DNA of 64,000 nucleotides from Bacteroidota bacterium (GCA_023434025.1 JAEYTL010000045.1:1-64000); one strand, 5' to 3'; shown: positions 18,093-26,671, numbered from the stretch's first letter. The notes: generated from the sequence alone by a model not told the origin. Numbers and translations: made by a program.

Positions 18093-19505
18093 ATGATAAT
18101 TAATTATTTACAAAAGGTTACTTCAACAGAAAATTTAGTATTGGTTCCGGTAACAGAAACGGATGAAACCGTCCAGTTTTTATCCATAGCGGTTTCCAAT
18201 GCTGTATTTTCCGGAAAAAAAGAAACGACCTATGCGATAGAAAAAGTAGGAGTTGTTTATTTATTCATCGGATTGGGAAAAACACCTGATTTCAGCAGTG
18301 TTAAAAAAATATTCAGACGTATTGCCCATCAGCAAATGAACTTTTTTAAAAAGGAAACGTCGTTATGCCTGCCTGATTTTTTTACGGATGAATGGGTTAC
18401 CGCTGCTGTAAACGGATTAACCTTAGGAACGTATCAGGTGGGGCATTATAAAAAAGAAAAGAAAGTACATCCGTTGCTGGATGAAGCAAACTGTTTAAAT
18501 ATTATTTCAGCAAGATCAATTGAAAAAGCGGTTGAACGCGGTTTAAAAATAGCCTCAGCCCAACTGGAAACATTTCTTCTGGTCGATTTGCCGCCTAATA
18601 CCGTTACGCCAAAGTATCTGGCTGACTGGGCTGTTGAAAAGGGAAAGAAATATGGCTTTACAGTAGAAGTTTTTGACCGGAAAAAGGCAAAGGAGATGGG
18701 TTTGGATGCGTTTGTAGCCGTTGGAAAAGGTAGTGCCAATGAACCGCAGTTTATCGTGATGGATTACCATCCGGAAAAGGCTCAGAAGCATATTGGTCTG
18801 GTCGGAAAAGGTATTACGTTTGATACGGGTGGACTTAACATTAAAACAGCCGGAATGGTACACATGAAATGTGATATGGCCGGAGGCGGTGCTGTTTTGG
18901 GAGCCATGCAGTTAATCGCCGATTTAAAATTGCCTTATCGTGTAACGGCTGTTGTGCCTGCCTGTGAAAATTCGGTTGATGCCCATTCGTTTTTACCCAG
19001 TGATGTAATCGGCAGCTACAGTGGTCATTCGATTGAAATTATTGACACGGATGCCGAAGGACGGTTGATTCTGGCTGATGGTCTGTCCTATCTGATTAAA
19101 AACTATCAACCGGAAACCATCATTGATATTGCTACTTTGACAGGCAGCAGTGTGGCAACTTTTGGGTATGAATGCGGAGCATTATTTACGAACAACGAAT
19201 CACTTTCTAAAAAGATTCAGGAGACGGGGATGAAGATCGGGGAGCGGTTATGGCCTTTGCCTTTGTGGGACAGCTATAAAACAGATATAGAGAGTGAAAT
19301 AGCCGATGTAAAAAATTTTTCAGGCAAACCCGTAGCCGGAGCAATATCTGCGGCAAAGTTCTTAGAGTTTTTTACGGAAAATCACCCTGCCTGGGCACAC
19401 TTGGATATTGCCGGAGTCTCATTTACGGACGATGAATTTGCCAAAACCAAGCATGCCTCAGCCTTTGGGGTGCATTTGATTACTAATTTTATCGAAAACC
19501 AATAA
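18093..19505 (+). CDS. Leucyl aminopeptidase family protein (M17)
   Basis: Metal-dependent aminopeptidase of the M17 family. The frame is open from 18024, overlapping the esterase gene, but the ATG at 18093 (8 bp after the previous stop) is the sensible start and gives 470 residues. The C-terminal catalytic domain shows GKGITFDTGGLNIK (metal Lys and Asp), CDMAGGGAVLGAM and the family signature TDAEGRLILADGL. Both dinuclear-metal centre motifs look intact. In this operon it may trim or proofread a peptide-like product made by the ATP-grasp and GCS2 enzymes rather than act in general protein turnover; that is inference from context. It is followed by the ATP-grasp gene with a 3-bp gap. Confidence 0.87.
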   Translation: MIINYLQKVTSTENLVLVPVTETDETVQFLSIAVSNAVFSGKKETTYAIEKVGVVYLFIGLGKTPDFSSVKKIFRRIAHQQMNFFKKETSLCLPDFFTDEWVTAAVNGLTLGTYQVGHYKKEKKVHPLLDEANCLNIISARSIEKAVERGLKIASAQLETFLLVDLPPNTVTPKYLADWAVEKGKKYGFTVEVFDRKKAKEMGLDAFVAVGKGSANEPQFIVMDYHPEKAQKHIGLVGKGITFDTGGLNIKTAGMVHMKCDMAGGGAVLGAMQLIADLKLPYRVTAVVPACENSVDAHSFLPSDVIGSYSGHSIEIIDTDAEGRLILADGLSYLIKNYQPETIIDIATLTGSSVATFGYECGALFTNNESLSKKIQETGMKIGERLWPLPLWDSYKTDIESEIADVKNFSGKPVAGAISAAKFLEFFTENHPAWAHLDIAGVSFTDDEFAKTKHASAFGVHLITNFIENQ

Positions 19506-19508
19506 TTT

Positions 19509-20726
19509 ATGGAGAATAATACCAAAACCTTCATTTGTATTTCCAATTATTTTAAAGGAAACGACTTTCTGGTTAATATGAAGCAGTTAGGCAATAGAGT
19601 TTTTTTGATTACTTCGGAGAAACTGCGGGATAAACCCTGGGCTTTTGATGCGATTGATGAAATCTATTACATGCCCGGCCAGGATATAGACTGGGATCTG
19701 GATATGCTTCTGCACGGGGTAGCCGGATTGATGCGTAAAGAAAAGATCGATGCCATTGTAGCTTTGGATGATTTTGACGTGGAAAAAGCCACATTTTTAC
19801 GAGAAAACCTCAGAATGGACGGAATGGGACAAACCACCGGCAGGTATTTCAGGGACAAGCTGGCCATGCGTGTCAAAGCTCAGTCTGAAGGAGTTCCGGT
19901 ACCGGCCTTCAGTGCCTTGTTTAATGATGATTACATCAATCATTTTGCCGATACCGTTTCGCCTCCCTGGGTTTTAAAACCACGTTCAGAAGCTTCTGCT
20001 TCCGGAATCATGAAAGTGCATTCTAAAGAAGAACTATGGCATAAAATCCATGAGTTGGGAGACAACCGCATTAAGTACCTGGTGGAGCAATTTAAACCCG
20101 GAGCAGTTTATCATTGTGACGGATTGAATTTTAACGGAAAAGTTTTATTCAGCATAACATCGCAGTACCTGGCTACACCGATGGAAATTTCACAAGGTGG
20201 CGGAATTTTCAGAAGTGCCAATATTCCGTATAATTCTGCTGATGACAAAGCGATTAAGAAAGTGAACGAGCAGGTGATGAAAGCGTTTGGCATGAAACAC
20301 GGAGCCACACACACCGAATTTATCAAATGCAATGAAGACGGAAAGATTTACTTTTTAGAAACCTCTTCCCGTGTGGGCGGTGCTCACCTGGCGGAAATGG
20401 TGGAAGCCGCTTCCGGAATTAATCTGTGGGGCGGATGGGCAAAAATTGAAGATGCACTGGTGAGGGGAGAAGTATACAACGTTCCTTTACAAAAAAAACA
20501 ATTTGCCGGTATTGTGTTGACGTTGTCTAAATTTGAGCATCCGGATCTGAGTGGGTTTAACGATAGTGAAGTGTGTTTCCGTGTCCCGCTGGAATACCAT
20601 GCCGGATTGATTGTAAAATCAGAAAAACATGAGCGGGTTAGGGAATTATTAGATGATTATGCAGAACGGCTGGTAAAGGATTTTGCTACGGTTGCACAGC
20701 AAGAGAAGGTAAAAAAGTTGCATTAA
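19509..20726 (+). CDS. ATP-grasp family ligase
   Basis: 405-residue ATP-grasp enzyme, a type that makes C-N bonds through an acyl-phosphate. The order is: pre-ATP-grasp domain (1-110), small lobe with PWVLKPRSEASASGIMKV (Lys plus flexible Ser/Gly loop), adenine segment YLVEQFKPGAVYHCDGL, then the metal site in HTEFIKCNEDGKIYFLETSSRVGGAH. It resembles carbamoyl-phosphate/biotin-carboxylase-like or amino-acid ligase ATP-grasps rather than D-Ala ligase. It is the third gene of the plus-strand arm (3-bp gap to the aminopeptidase). It probably joins an amino acid or amine to a carboxylate in the same pathway as the facing arm. Confidence 0.85.
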   Translation: MENNTKTFICISNYFKGNDFLVNMKQLGNRVFLITSEKLRDKPWAFDAIDEIYYMPGQDIDWDLDMLLHGVAGLMRKEKIDAIVALDDFDVEKATFLRENLRMDGMGQTTGRYFRDKLAMRVKAQSEGVPVPAFSALFNDDYINHFADTVSPPWVLKPRSEASASGIMKVHSKEELWHKIHELGDNRIKYLVEQFKPGAVYHCDGLNFNGKVLFSITSQYLATPMEISQGGGIFRSANIPYNSADDKAIKKVNEQVMKAFGMKHGATHTEFIKCNEDGKIYFLETSSRVGGAHLAEMVEAASGINLWGGWAKIEDALVRGEVYNVPLQKKQFAGIVLTLSKFEHPDLSGFNDSEVCFRVPLEYHAGLIVKSEKHERVRELLDDYAERLVKDFATVAQQEKVKKLH

Positions 20727-20744
20727 CATATACTATTTTTATTT

Positions 20745-20799
20745 ACCATATAAGTCATATAAGTTTTTATTGTTTTTAAACTTATATGACTTATATGGT
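20745..20799. repeat. Perfect 22-bp inverted repeat
   Basis: 20745-20766 is the exact reverse complement of 20778-20799 (left arm begins ACCATATAAGTCATATAA), with an 11-nt loop. It is AT-rich and not followed by a T run, so a REP-like element or a regulatory hairpin is more likely than an ordinary terminator. A related 12-mer ATATAAGTCATA occurs at 4447-4458. Confidence 0.75.
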
Positions 20800-20813
20800 T
20801 TAAAATATTTGAT

Positions 20814-21362
20814 TTGAAGAAATATAATTCATATAACTTCCACAAACACACCTTTTGTCTTTGGACAGAAATTTCTCAAACGGATTTTGAGTTACAGAAA
20901 CCCCAGTTCAAAAGTAAATCGGGCAGTGAATATTTTTTTACAGAAGAAGGCGTTTATCGCATTTCTAACCATTGGGGACGGGTTGCCAATTGCCGTTGGC
21001 GGTTGTTACCGTTGGCCGACTATAAAAGCCAATATACCAAAATAGGTTTTGCTCAATGGACCGGTTTTTATCCGAATAACGAAACCGCCAATTTATTCTT
21101 TATTCAAGTGGACTTTGAACAGAAAACAGTTGATTTTTTTCATAAAGAGATGCCGTTTTATGATGGAAAGGCTACTTTGCGAAATGCCTCGGAAACTGCC
21201 AAAACAATAAAAAGGATTAAACAAGTTTTAAATGAAGAGAACTGGGCAAAGTATCTTGAGCATGTAGATTTGGATAGTTTACGGAGAGAAGTGGTTGAAA
21301 AAATTATAAATTCGGAACTAAGTTTTAATGAAATTAAAAGAAAATACGGTTATATTTTTTAA
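20814..21362 (+). CDS. Hypothetical protein within the amidoligase cluster
   Basis: Family not recognised. The open frame starts at a TTG (20814) with no nearby in-frame ATG, so the start is uncertain. The 182-residue product has no signal peptide or membrane segment. The N-terminal half is aromatic-rich with conserved-looking Trp and Arg residues (NHWGRVANCRWRL), and the C-terminal third is helical and charged. It lies between the two converging arms, 14 bp after the big inverted repeat, and could be an accessory gene of the cluster or unrelated. Base composition matches the neighbours. Confidence 0.55.
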   Translation: MKKYNSYNFHKHTFCLWTEISQTDFELQKPQFKSKSGSEYFFTEEGVYRISNHWGRVANCRWRLLPLADYKSQYTKIGFAQWTGFYPNNETANLFFIQVDFEQKTVDFFHKEMPFYDGKATLRNASETAKTIKRIKQVLNEENWAKYLEHVDLDSLRREVVEKIINSELSFNEIKRKYGYIF

Positions 21363-21454
21363 CATTAAGTAGTTAAGAATGATTAAGGTCTTTCATTAAG
21401 ACTAAAAACATAGTGAAATTATCTTAACGTCTTAAAGGTTTAAAAATATAAATA

Positions 21455-22645
21455 CTATCTCTCAAACATTCCCACCGTTCCACCAACCCAATCTTTATCT
21501 TTATTGAATTTCACACCAATCATTTCACCACGGCTCAGTCGGACTAAATTGGTTACCGGAATGGGAGCAGGGGCATTTTTAGGCCAGACACATAAAATCC
21601 GGACTTCTGTTTTTACTTTGCCGTCCGGTGATTGAATGACGGGCAGGTAGTTTACTTTTTTCTGTAGAATGTATAAGTCTTTTTCAGTAACAGCTTCGAT
21701 GTCTTCTTTTTTAACGTGGAAGATGACACCGCTTCCGGAGAAGGAAAACAAGGGTTTGAGAACGTAATTTTCTAAATCGGCCGGAATTTCGTTTAAATCG
21801 CTTAATAAGGAGGTTTCAATAAAATAATTACCTTTTAAATATGGCAAAATAAATTTACTGATGCGGAAAAACCAATTCGGATGCCCGGCCCATTCTACGT
21901 CTAAATCGGCAGAAAAATCAAAGTTGAGCTGCAGATCGGTACGCAAATCCAGTTCGTCAAAAATAACCCGGTTATAAATGCGTTTTACTTCAGTTTCAAC
22001 GCCTTTATTGTTGGTATAAAACAGTTTTCTTCCTTTTTGAATTAACTCTGTCACACAAACTACCGGAATACCAATATCGCGTTTACAATAGTAAAAATCA
22101 ATCTTGGTATTTTGCTTTTCGGGTTCAATTTCCAGCAGAATAACATTTTCTTTCGGATGATTATTACAGATTACGTCTTCGATCAACTTCAGATATGACT
22201 CGTTATCCAATCCGTTCAGGTAAGGCGTCAATTTGTCTAGAAAAGGGTAGAGGGCCGCAAACTTCTGATACAAATGATTCTGAAAATTAAACAGCGAGGG
22301 GAAGCCTTGGACTTCTATTAATTTCGGTATAATTTTTCCATCTTCTTCGCAAATCCCGAAATCAATGGCTAAAAATGTGGTGTGAATATCTTCGTTAGGA
22401 ACTTTTCTGTTTAGTTCTAATGCTTTGTTTGTTAGTTCTTTGAATGTGCTTTGCTGAATGAATTTTATAACTTCATCGCAACCTTCCAACAATTGATTTT
22501 TCAGCTCGTTTGGAATAAAAAAAGGCGTTTCTCCAATTCTGAACGTTGGTTTATAATCAAAATCGGCGGTAATCGAATTGATTAACCGGTTATATTTTTC
22601 GGGAGAGAATTCCTCGTTAAATTGTTTTCGGAAAGCTGGATTCAT
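21455..22645 (-). CDS. ATP-grasp-like protein, last gene of the minus-strand amidoligase arm
   Basis: The open frame begins at a GTG (22672), but that GTG lies inside a terminator hairpin. The ATG at 22645 (MNPAFRKQFNEEF) is a better start, giving 396 residues. No textbook name is recognised. The C-terminal half has ATP-grasp landmarks: YVLKPLFSFSGSGVIF (Lys and Gly-rich loop), LYILQKKVNYLPV (adenine-binding strand), TEVRILCVW, and NLVRLSRGEMIGVKFNKDKDWVGG, where the metal-binding Asn and Arg would be. The N-terminal half is a separate domain. It is probably a carboxylate-amine ligase acting with the GCS2 and other ATP-grasp enzymes beside it. The order of motifs differs from classical members, so the assignment is moderate. 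Confidence 0.65.
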   Translation of the reverse strand: MNPAFRKQFNEEFSPEKYNRLINSITADFDYKPTFRIGETPFFIPNELKNQLLEGCDEVIKFIQQSTFKELTNKALELNRKVPNEDIHTTFLAIDFGICEEDGKIIPKLIEVQGFPSLFNFQNHLYQKFAALYPFLDKLTPYLNGLDNESYLKLIEDVICNNHPKENVILLEIEPEKQNTKIDFYYCKRDIGIPVVCVTELIQKGRKLFYTNNKGVETEVKRIYNRVIFDELDLRTDLQLNFDFSADLDVEWAGHPNWFFRISKFILPYLKGNYFIETSLLSDLNEIPADLENYVLKPLFSFSGSGVIFHVKKEDIEAVTEKDLYILQKKVNYLPVIQSPDGKVKTEVRILCVWPKNAPAPIPVTNLVRLSRGEMIGVKFNKDKDWVGGTVGMFER

Positions 22646-22663
22646 AAGAGCATTATTTTTTAA

Positions 22664-22697
22664 AAAAGGCACAAAAGAAAATACCAGTGTGCCTTTT
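22664..22697 (-). terminator. Terminator or attenuator inside the amidoligase operon
   Basis: AAAAGGCACA (22664-22673) and TGTGCCTTTT (22688-22697) pair perfectly over 10 bp with a 14-nt loop. The minus-strand RNA runs into U6. It sits between the amidotransferase stop and the ATG at 22645 of the next gene, so it should reduce or regulate read-through. Confidence 0.75.
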
Positions 22698-22717
22698 AGA
22701 AATTTAAAATTTGAAAC

Positions 22718-23545
22718 TTAGTTAGAGAGTATTTTTTTATGCTTCAGCAAATCATTGATGGCGATACGGAGAAAATTCGGAATGATGGTTTCATTTGTTT
22801 TGTAGATTTTCTCTTCATCCACCAAATCTTCCAGCATTTTCAGGAACTTCGGACGACCTTTCATCGTGATTATCTTTTCTTTAAAGGTTTTGTTTTTCAT
22901 GTGTGCCAGGAAACTCAACGGGTCGGCCTCCGGATGAAATTGTAAGCCGACAAATTCTTTTGAAAAACGAATTCCCATAATCGCCCGTTCATACTGCACG
23001 TGATCACGGATTTTTTCTAACGCAATAATTTGTGCCCCCATTTTTTTGAGGTTCTTCAGTTTGGGTTGAACGACCTGAAAATCACGGCTGTCTATGGTGT
23101 AAAACGGATTTTCCAATCCTTCAAACAAGGGATCGGTTAAGCCTTCGTTAACTTTATGGGTTGTCATCACACCGAAAGAAGTATCTTTCCGCTTATTGAT
23201 TTCTGCCAGACCAAAATGTTTACAGGCCATCTGAAAGGAATGGCAAATGAATAACACATGTTTCTTCATTTCATTTTCACGGTTCCAGTTCCACAGGGAA
23301 TCAATTAAATTGAAATAATTGACATCCCATTTCCCGTCACCTTCCAGCGGATTTCCGGGACCACCGGTTGAAATAAAAATATCAAACTTTTTGATGTCCG
23401 GAAATTCATTTTTTCCGCGGACATCAAAAACCTGAAAGGAAACCATTTGATTAAACCGGTTGATGATGTCAAAAATACAACGCATTCCCTGATTGGGCTC
23501 GCCGTCATACATATCTAAAACCGCTATTTTTATTTGTCCGTTCAT
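22718..23545 (-). CDS. Class I glutamine amidotransferase-like protein
   Basis: 275-residue protein with a GATase-1 fold, resembling GMP synthase amidotransferase and related proteins. The nucleophile is Cys101 in LFICHSFQMACKHF. The oxyanion region reads FISTGGPGNPLEG, and the His-Glu pair is in LQFHPEAD. The triad is therefore intact, although the nucleophile elbow (CHSFQ) departs from the usual GxCxGxQ. Expected to release ammonia from glutamine or a gamma-glutamyl compound, or to cleave such a bond. No synthetase domain is fused, so the partner is probably a neighbouring ATP-grasp enzyme. It is second to last of the minus arm and preceded by a 288-bp gap that may hold its own promoter. 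Confidence 0.8.
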   Translation of the reverse strand: MNGQIKIAVLDMYDGEPNQGMRCIFDIINRFNQMVSFQVFDVRGKNEFPDIKKFDIFISTGGPGNPLEGDGKWDVNYFNLIDSLWNWNRENEMKKHVLFICHSFQMACKHFGLAEINKRKDTSFGVMTTHKVNEGLTDPLFEGLENPFYTIDSRDFQVVQPKLKNLKKMGAQIIALEKIRDHVQYERAIMGIRFSKEFVGLQFHPEADPLSFLAHMKNKTFKEKIITMKGRPKFLKMLEDLVDEEKIYKTNETIIPNFLRIAINDLLKHKKILSN

Positions 23546-23833
23546 AGTAACTGTTTAATAATGCAAAGATAACTTTTTTGATTTACTTGGCTGATAAGGT
23601 TTTATTGTTGTTTATTCAATAGAAATTAACAATTTTAATTAAAAACGAATCACTCGGATTAATCATTTTTACATAATGGAATTGACCTGCAATCGGAGCA
23701 GATAGCGTTCAGCAGTCATTTTTACCCACCAGATGAGCGTTTGCTATCGCTTGTATTTTCTTTTGACTTCGTCATCTTTCAACATAACAAAAATGTTCCT
23801 AACTCCGAATTTCTGATTTCTAAACTCTAACTT
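23546..23833. other. Intergenic gap inside the minus arm
   Basis: This 288-bp stretch separates the GCS2-like gene from the amidotransferase gene. No gene is seen. It contains the repeated 16-mer ACGAATCACTCGGATT (23645-23660; one mismatch to 136-151). A promoter for the amidotransferase gene may lie here but no clear -7 element was found. Confidence 0.45.
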
Positions 23834-24946
23834 CTAAATTCCCTTTGTAAACTCACTCGTAATAAAATCAACAACTTTGGTCAGATCCTGTGTTTTTTCA
23901 AAAACCGCCAGTTGTTTGGCTGCTCCTGTTCCTTCACGCAGAATGGTGTGTACGTAATTAATTTCGTCACGGCTTCCTAATTCATCCACCACATCGTCTA
24001 TAAATTCCAATAATTCAAGAATCAGTTCTTTGGTAGGTACTTCTTTTTGCAAACCAAAATCGATCATATTTCCCTGTACACCGTAACGGGCGGCACGGAA
24101 TTTATTTTCTTTAATCAAGGCCAACCGGTACACATTAAAACTGATGTTTGCCGTATTTAATTTATACAGCTTTGCCACAATAGCCTGGATAATGGCCACA
24201 ATACAAATGGTTTCATCTACCGTTAAGCTCATGTCGCAGATGCGGAATTCGATCGTGTTATAGAAAGGGTGCAACCGCAGATCCCACCATATTTTCTTCG
24301 GATTATCGATGCAATTGGTTTTAACCAGTGTTTCCAGAAAATTATCATATGACTGTACGGAATCAAAATATTCCGGCAGACCTGTTCGCGGGAACTTATC
24401 AAAAACTTTGGTTCTGAATGATTTGTAACCGGTATTTCTTCCTTCCCAAAAAGGGGAGTTGGTTGACAGTGAAAAAATATGTGGCAAAAAATAGCACGCC
24501 TGATTGATTAATTGCAGTCCCACTTCCCGGCTTTCGATTCCCACATGGCAGTGCATACCAAAAATAAGATTGGAACGGGCGGCATCCTGTAATTCGTTGA
24601 CAATGTTATGGTAACGGGGATCGTCCGTAATCGGTTGATCCTGCCATTTGGAAAAAGGATGTGTTCCGGCAGCCCCGACAACCAGTCCTTGATTAGCCGC
24701 TAATTCAACAATTTTTTTGCGTAAAAAAGTGATTTCCTCCCGTGCTTCTTTTACGTTTTTACAGATATTGGTGCCTACTTCTACCACGGATTGATGCATT
24801 TCGGCTTTCACCTGTTCCTGTAAAATGATTTTGGCACCATCTACAATTTTAGACATGTGCGAACGCAAGTCTCTTGTTTCCGGATCAATGATCAGGTATT
24901 CTTCTTCTACGCCCAGTGTAAAAACAGGCAATGCTTTCTTCATCAT
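23834..24946 (-). CDS. Carboxylate-amine ligase of the glutamate-cysteine ligase 2 (GCS2/YbdK) family
   Basis: 370 residues, the usual length for GCS2-type enzymes, which form gamma-glutamyl or similar amide bonds with ATP. Characteristic pieces are FTLGVEEEYLIIDP at the N-terminus (metal-binding Glu cluster), EMHQSVVEVGT, the GMHCHVGIES block, and WDLRLHPFYNTIEFRICDMS. The true substrate is unknown; E. coli YbdK has only weak gamma-glutamylcysteine ligase activity. It is translated 32 bp after an ATP-grasp gene and belongs to the minus arm of the cluster. Its presence with several ATP-grasps points to sequential addition of amino acids or amines to a small scaffold. Confidence 0.88.
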   Translation of the reverse strand: MMKKALPVFTLGVEEEYLIIDPETRDLRSHMSKIVDGAKIILQEQVKAEMHQSVVEVGTNICKNVKEAREEITFLRKKIVELAANQGLVVGAAGTHPFSKWQDQPITDDPRYHNIVNELQDAARSNLIFGMHCHVGIESREVGLQLINQACYFLPHIFSLSTNSPFWEGRNTGYKSFRTKVFDKFPRTGLPEYFDSVQSYDNFLETLVKTNCIDNPKKIWWDLRLHPFYNTIEFRICDMSLTVDETICIVAIIQAIVAKLYKLNTANISFNVYRLALIKENKFRAARYGVQGNMIDFGLQKEVPTKELILELLEFIDDVVDELGSRDEINYVHTILREGTGAAKQLAVFEKTQDLTKVVDFITSEFTKGI

Positions 24947-24978
24947 TTTTATTAAGCTATATTTTCAAAAGAATCATA

Positions 24979-25935
24979 TTAAAATCGTTTGGCATCGTTA
25001 ACAGAACCTTTCATAAAAGTTCCCCAGGTAAGGTTCATCTGGCCGTCTTTGTGTTTTTTAGCGTATTCAATGGCCATTTTAGCAGCTTCTTCTACGACCC
25101 ATTCAAAATTTTCTTTTCCGACAGAGGTCAGTTCTGCATCAGGAGCCGGATTGCCAAAATCGATGGCATACGGAATCCCGTCACGTACGGCAAATTCAAC
25201 CGTGTTAAAATCATAACCTAATCCTTTGCATAAACGAAGGGTATAATCTTTTACGGTTGCCAGAAGTTTTTTATCTGCCGGCGGACCGTCAACCACATAG
25301 CGTAAATGATGCGGATTACGCGGTTCATAGGGCATGATGCGAACCGCTTTACCTCCTAAACAATATACGCGGAAGTACTGATCAAATACAATTTCTTCCT
25401 GTAACAGCATCACTAATTGTCCGGTTTCACGGTGAATATCCCAAAACATATCACGGTTTTCCAGGCGGTAAACGTTTTTCCATCCGCCACCGGCATAGGG
25501 TTTCATGTAGGCGGGGAATTTTACATACTCAAAAATAGCTTCCCAATCCATCGGGTATTTAAGGTTCCGGAATGATTTACTGGTAGTATCGGTCGGATGT
25601 TCTGCCGAAGGAAGAATTACCGTGTTCGGAAGGGGAACACCCAGCACATCGGCCAGACAGTTGTTGAAAAATTTGTCATCGGCACTCCACCAGAACGGAT
25701 TGTTAATGACGGCTGTTCCGGTTAAAGCAGCATTTTTTAAATAAGCCCTGTAAAACGGCACATCTTGTGAAATACGGTCGATAATGACAGCATATTCGGT
25801 GGCTTTGTTCTGAATAACCTTGTCAATAGATACGGCTTCGGCTATAATGCCTTTTTCGTTTTTAGCGTTAACACGATCAATAAAGGCTTGCGGGAAGGTA
25901 TCTTCCATACCAAATAAAATTCCAATTTTTTTCAT
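24979..25935 (-). CDS. ATP-grasp family ligase (D-Ala-D-Ala ligase-like fold)
   Basis: 318-residue ATP-grasp protein. It has an N-terminal Rossmann-like part (MKKIGILFGMEDTFPQAFIDRVN), the ATP-binding Lys and Gly-rich loop in PAYMKPYAGGGWKNVYRL, an adenine segment with LLQEEIVFDQYFRVYCLGG, and a metal site in FAVRDGIPYAIDFGNPAPDAE where the usual Glu-x-Asn is Asp-x-Gly-Asn. It looks like a peptide/amide ligase of the ribosome-independent type. It is second in the minus arm (22 bp after the esterase gene) and directly upstream of the GCS2-like gene, so the two probably act on a common scaffold. Confidence 0.85.
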   Translation of the reverse strand: MKKIGILFGMEDTFPQAFIDRVNAKNEKGIIAEAVSIDKVIQNKATEYAVIIDRISQDVPFYRAYLKNAALTGTAVINNPFWWSADDKFFNNCLADVLGVPLPNTVILPSAEHPTDTTSKSFRNLKYPMDWEAIFEYVKFPAYMKPYAGGGWKNVYRLENRDMFWDIHRETGQLVMLLQEEIVFDQYFRVYCLGGKAVRIMPYEPRNPHHLRYVVDGPPADKKLLATVKDYTLRLCKGLGYDFNTVEFAVRDGIPYAIDFGNPAPDAELTSVGKENFEWVVEEAAKMAIEYAKKHKDGQMNLTWGTFMKGSVNDAKRF

Positions 25936-25957
25936 AGTTCAGGATGCGTTATTTTGT

Positions 25958-26671
25958 TTAAAAAAATTTAATTCTGGATAAATAATGCGGAAACATTTCC
26001 CGCCAGACCGGCCAGTCATGTTCCCGGTCTTGTCTTACATCCAGCCAATGCGGGATATCCCGATGGGCTAAAATCCGGCTCAGCTTGAGGTTTGCATCAA
26101 AGCAGATGTCCCAGTTAGATGTCCCTAACACGATGTCCATATTCCATAATTCATGATCATTCAATCCGTGTAAATAATCTTCCGGACTGTTGTAAAACAC
26201 ATTGTCGTCATGAAAACCGTCCATAAAACTTTTAATACTGAAGGCTCCGCTCATCGAAAACAGGTGACTTACATAACCCGGATGGCGAAAAGCGAAATTG
26301 GCGGCATGATAGCCACCGAAACTGCACCCGGCTACGGCAACTTTACCGGAATAGGTGTTGTTTTTTACCCGTTCTACAATTTCATGGCAAATCATTTTAT
26401 CATACCAGACATGGTTTTGGATCCGGTGTACGGGGTGAATTTTTTTATTATAAAAACTGTCCTTGTCAATACTGTCCGGACAAAAGATTTGAATCAGACC
26501 TTGTTCAAGATACCACCGGGCAGAAGCAATCAATCCCTGGTCTTTATTTTCATGATAGCTTCCCATGGAAGTGGGGAATAAAATAACGGGATAACCGGCA
26601 TGACCAAAAACCAACATCTGAATTTCTCTGCCGAGGTTAGGGGAGTGCCATTTAAAGTACTCTTCTTTCAT
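25958..26671 (-). CDS. Alpha/beta hydrolase (putative esterase) leading the minus-strand amidoligase arm
   Basis: 237-residue alpha/beta hydrolase without a signal peptide, similar to the short esterases once grouped as COG4947 (recalled, not searched). Features are VILFPTSMGSYHENKD (substrate loop), the nucleophile in VAGCSFGGYHAANFA and the catalytic His in REHDWPVWREMFPHY. The fold is compact. It is the first gene of the minus arm: promoter in the 307-bp gap upstream, then ATP-grasp, GCS2-like and, after a gap, amidotransferase and ATP-grasp-like genes. It probably hydrolyses an ester or amide in the pathway, or releases the product. It differs in sequence from the esterase opening the plus arm. 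Confidence 0.78.
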   Translation of the reverse strand: MKEEYFKWHSPNLGREIQMLVFGHAGYPVILFPTSMGSYHENKDQGLIASARWYLEQGLIQIFCPDSIDKDSFYNKKIHPVHRIQNHVWYDKMICHEIVERVKNNTYSGKVAVAGCSFGGYHAANFAFRHPGYVSHLFSMSGAFSIKSFMDGFHDDNVFYNSPEDYLHGLNDHELWNMDIVLGTSNWDICFDANLKLSRILAHRDIPHWLDVRQDREHDWPVWREMFPHYLSRIKFF

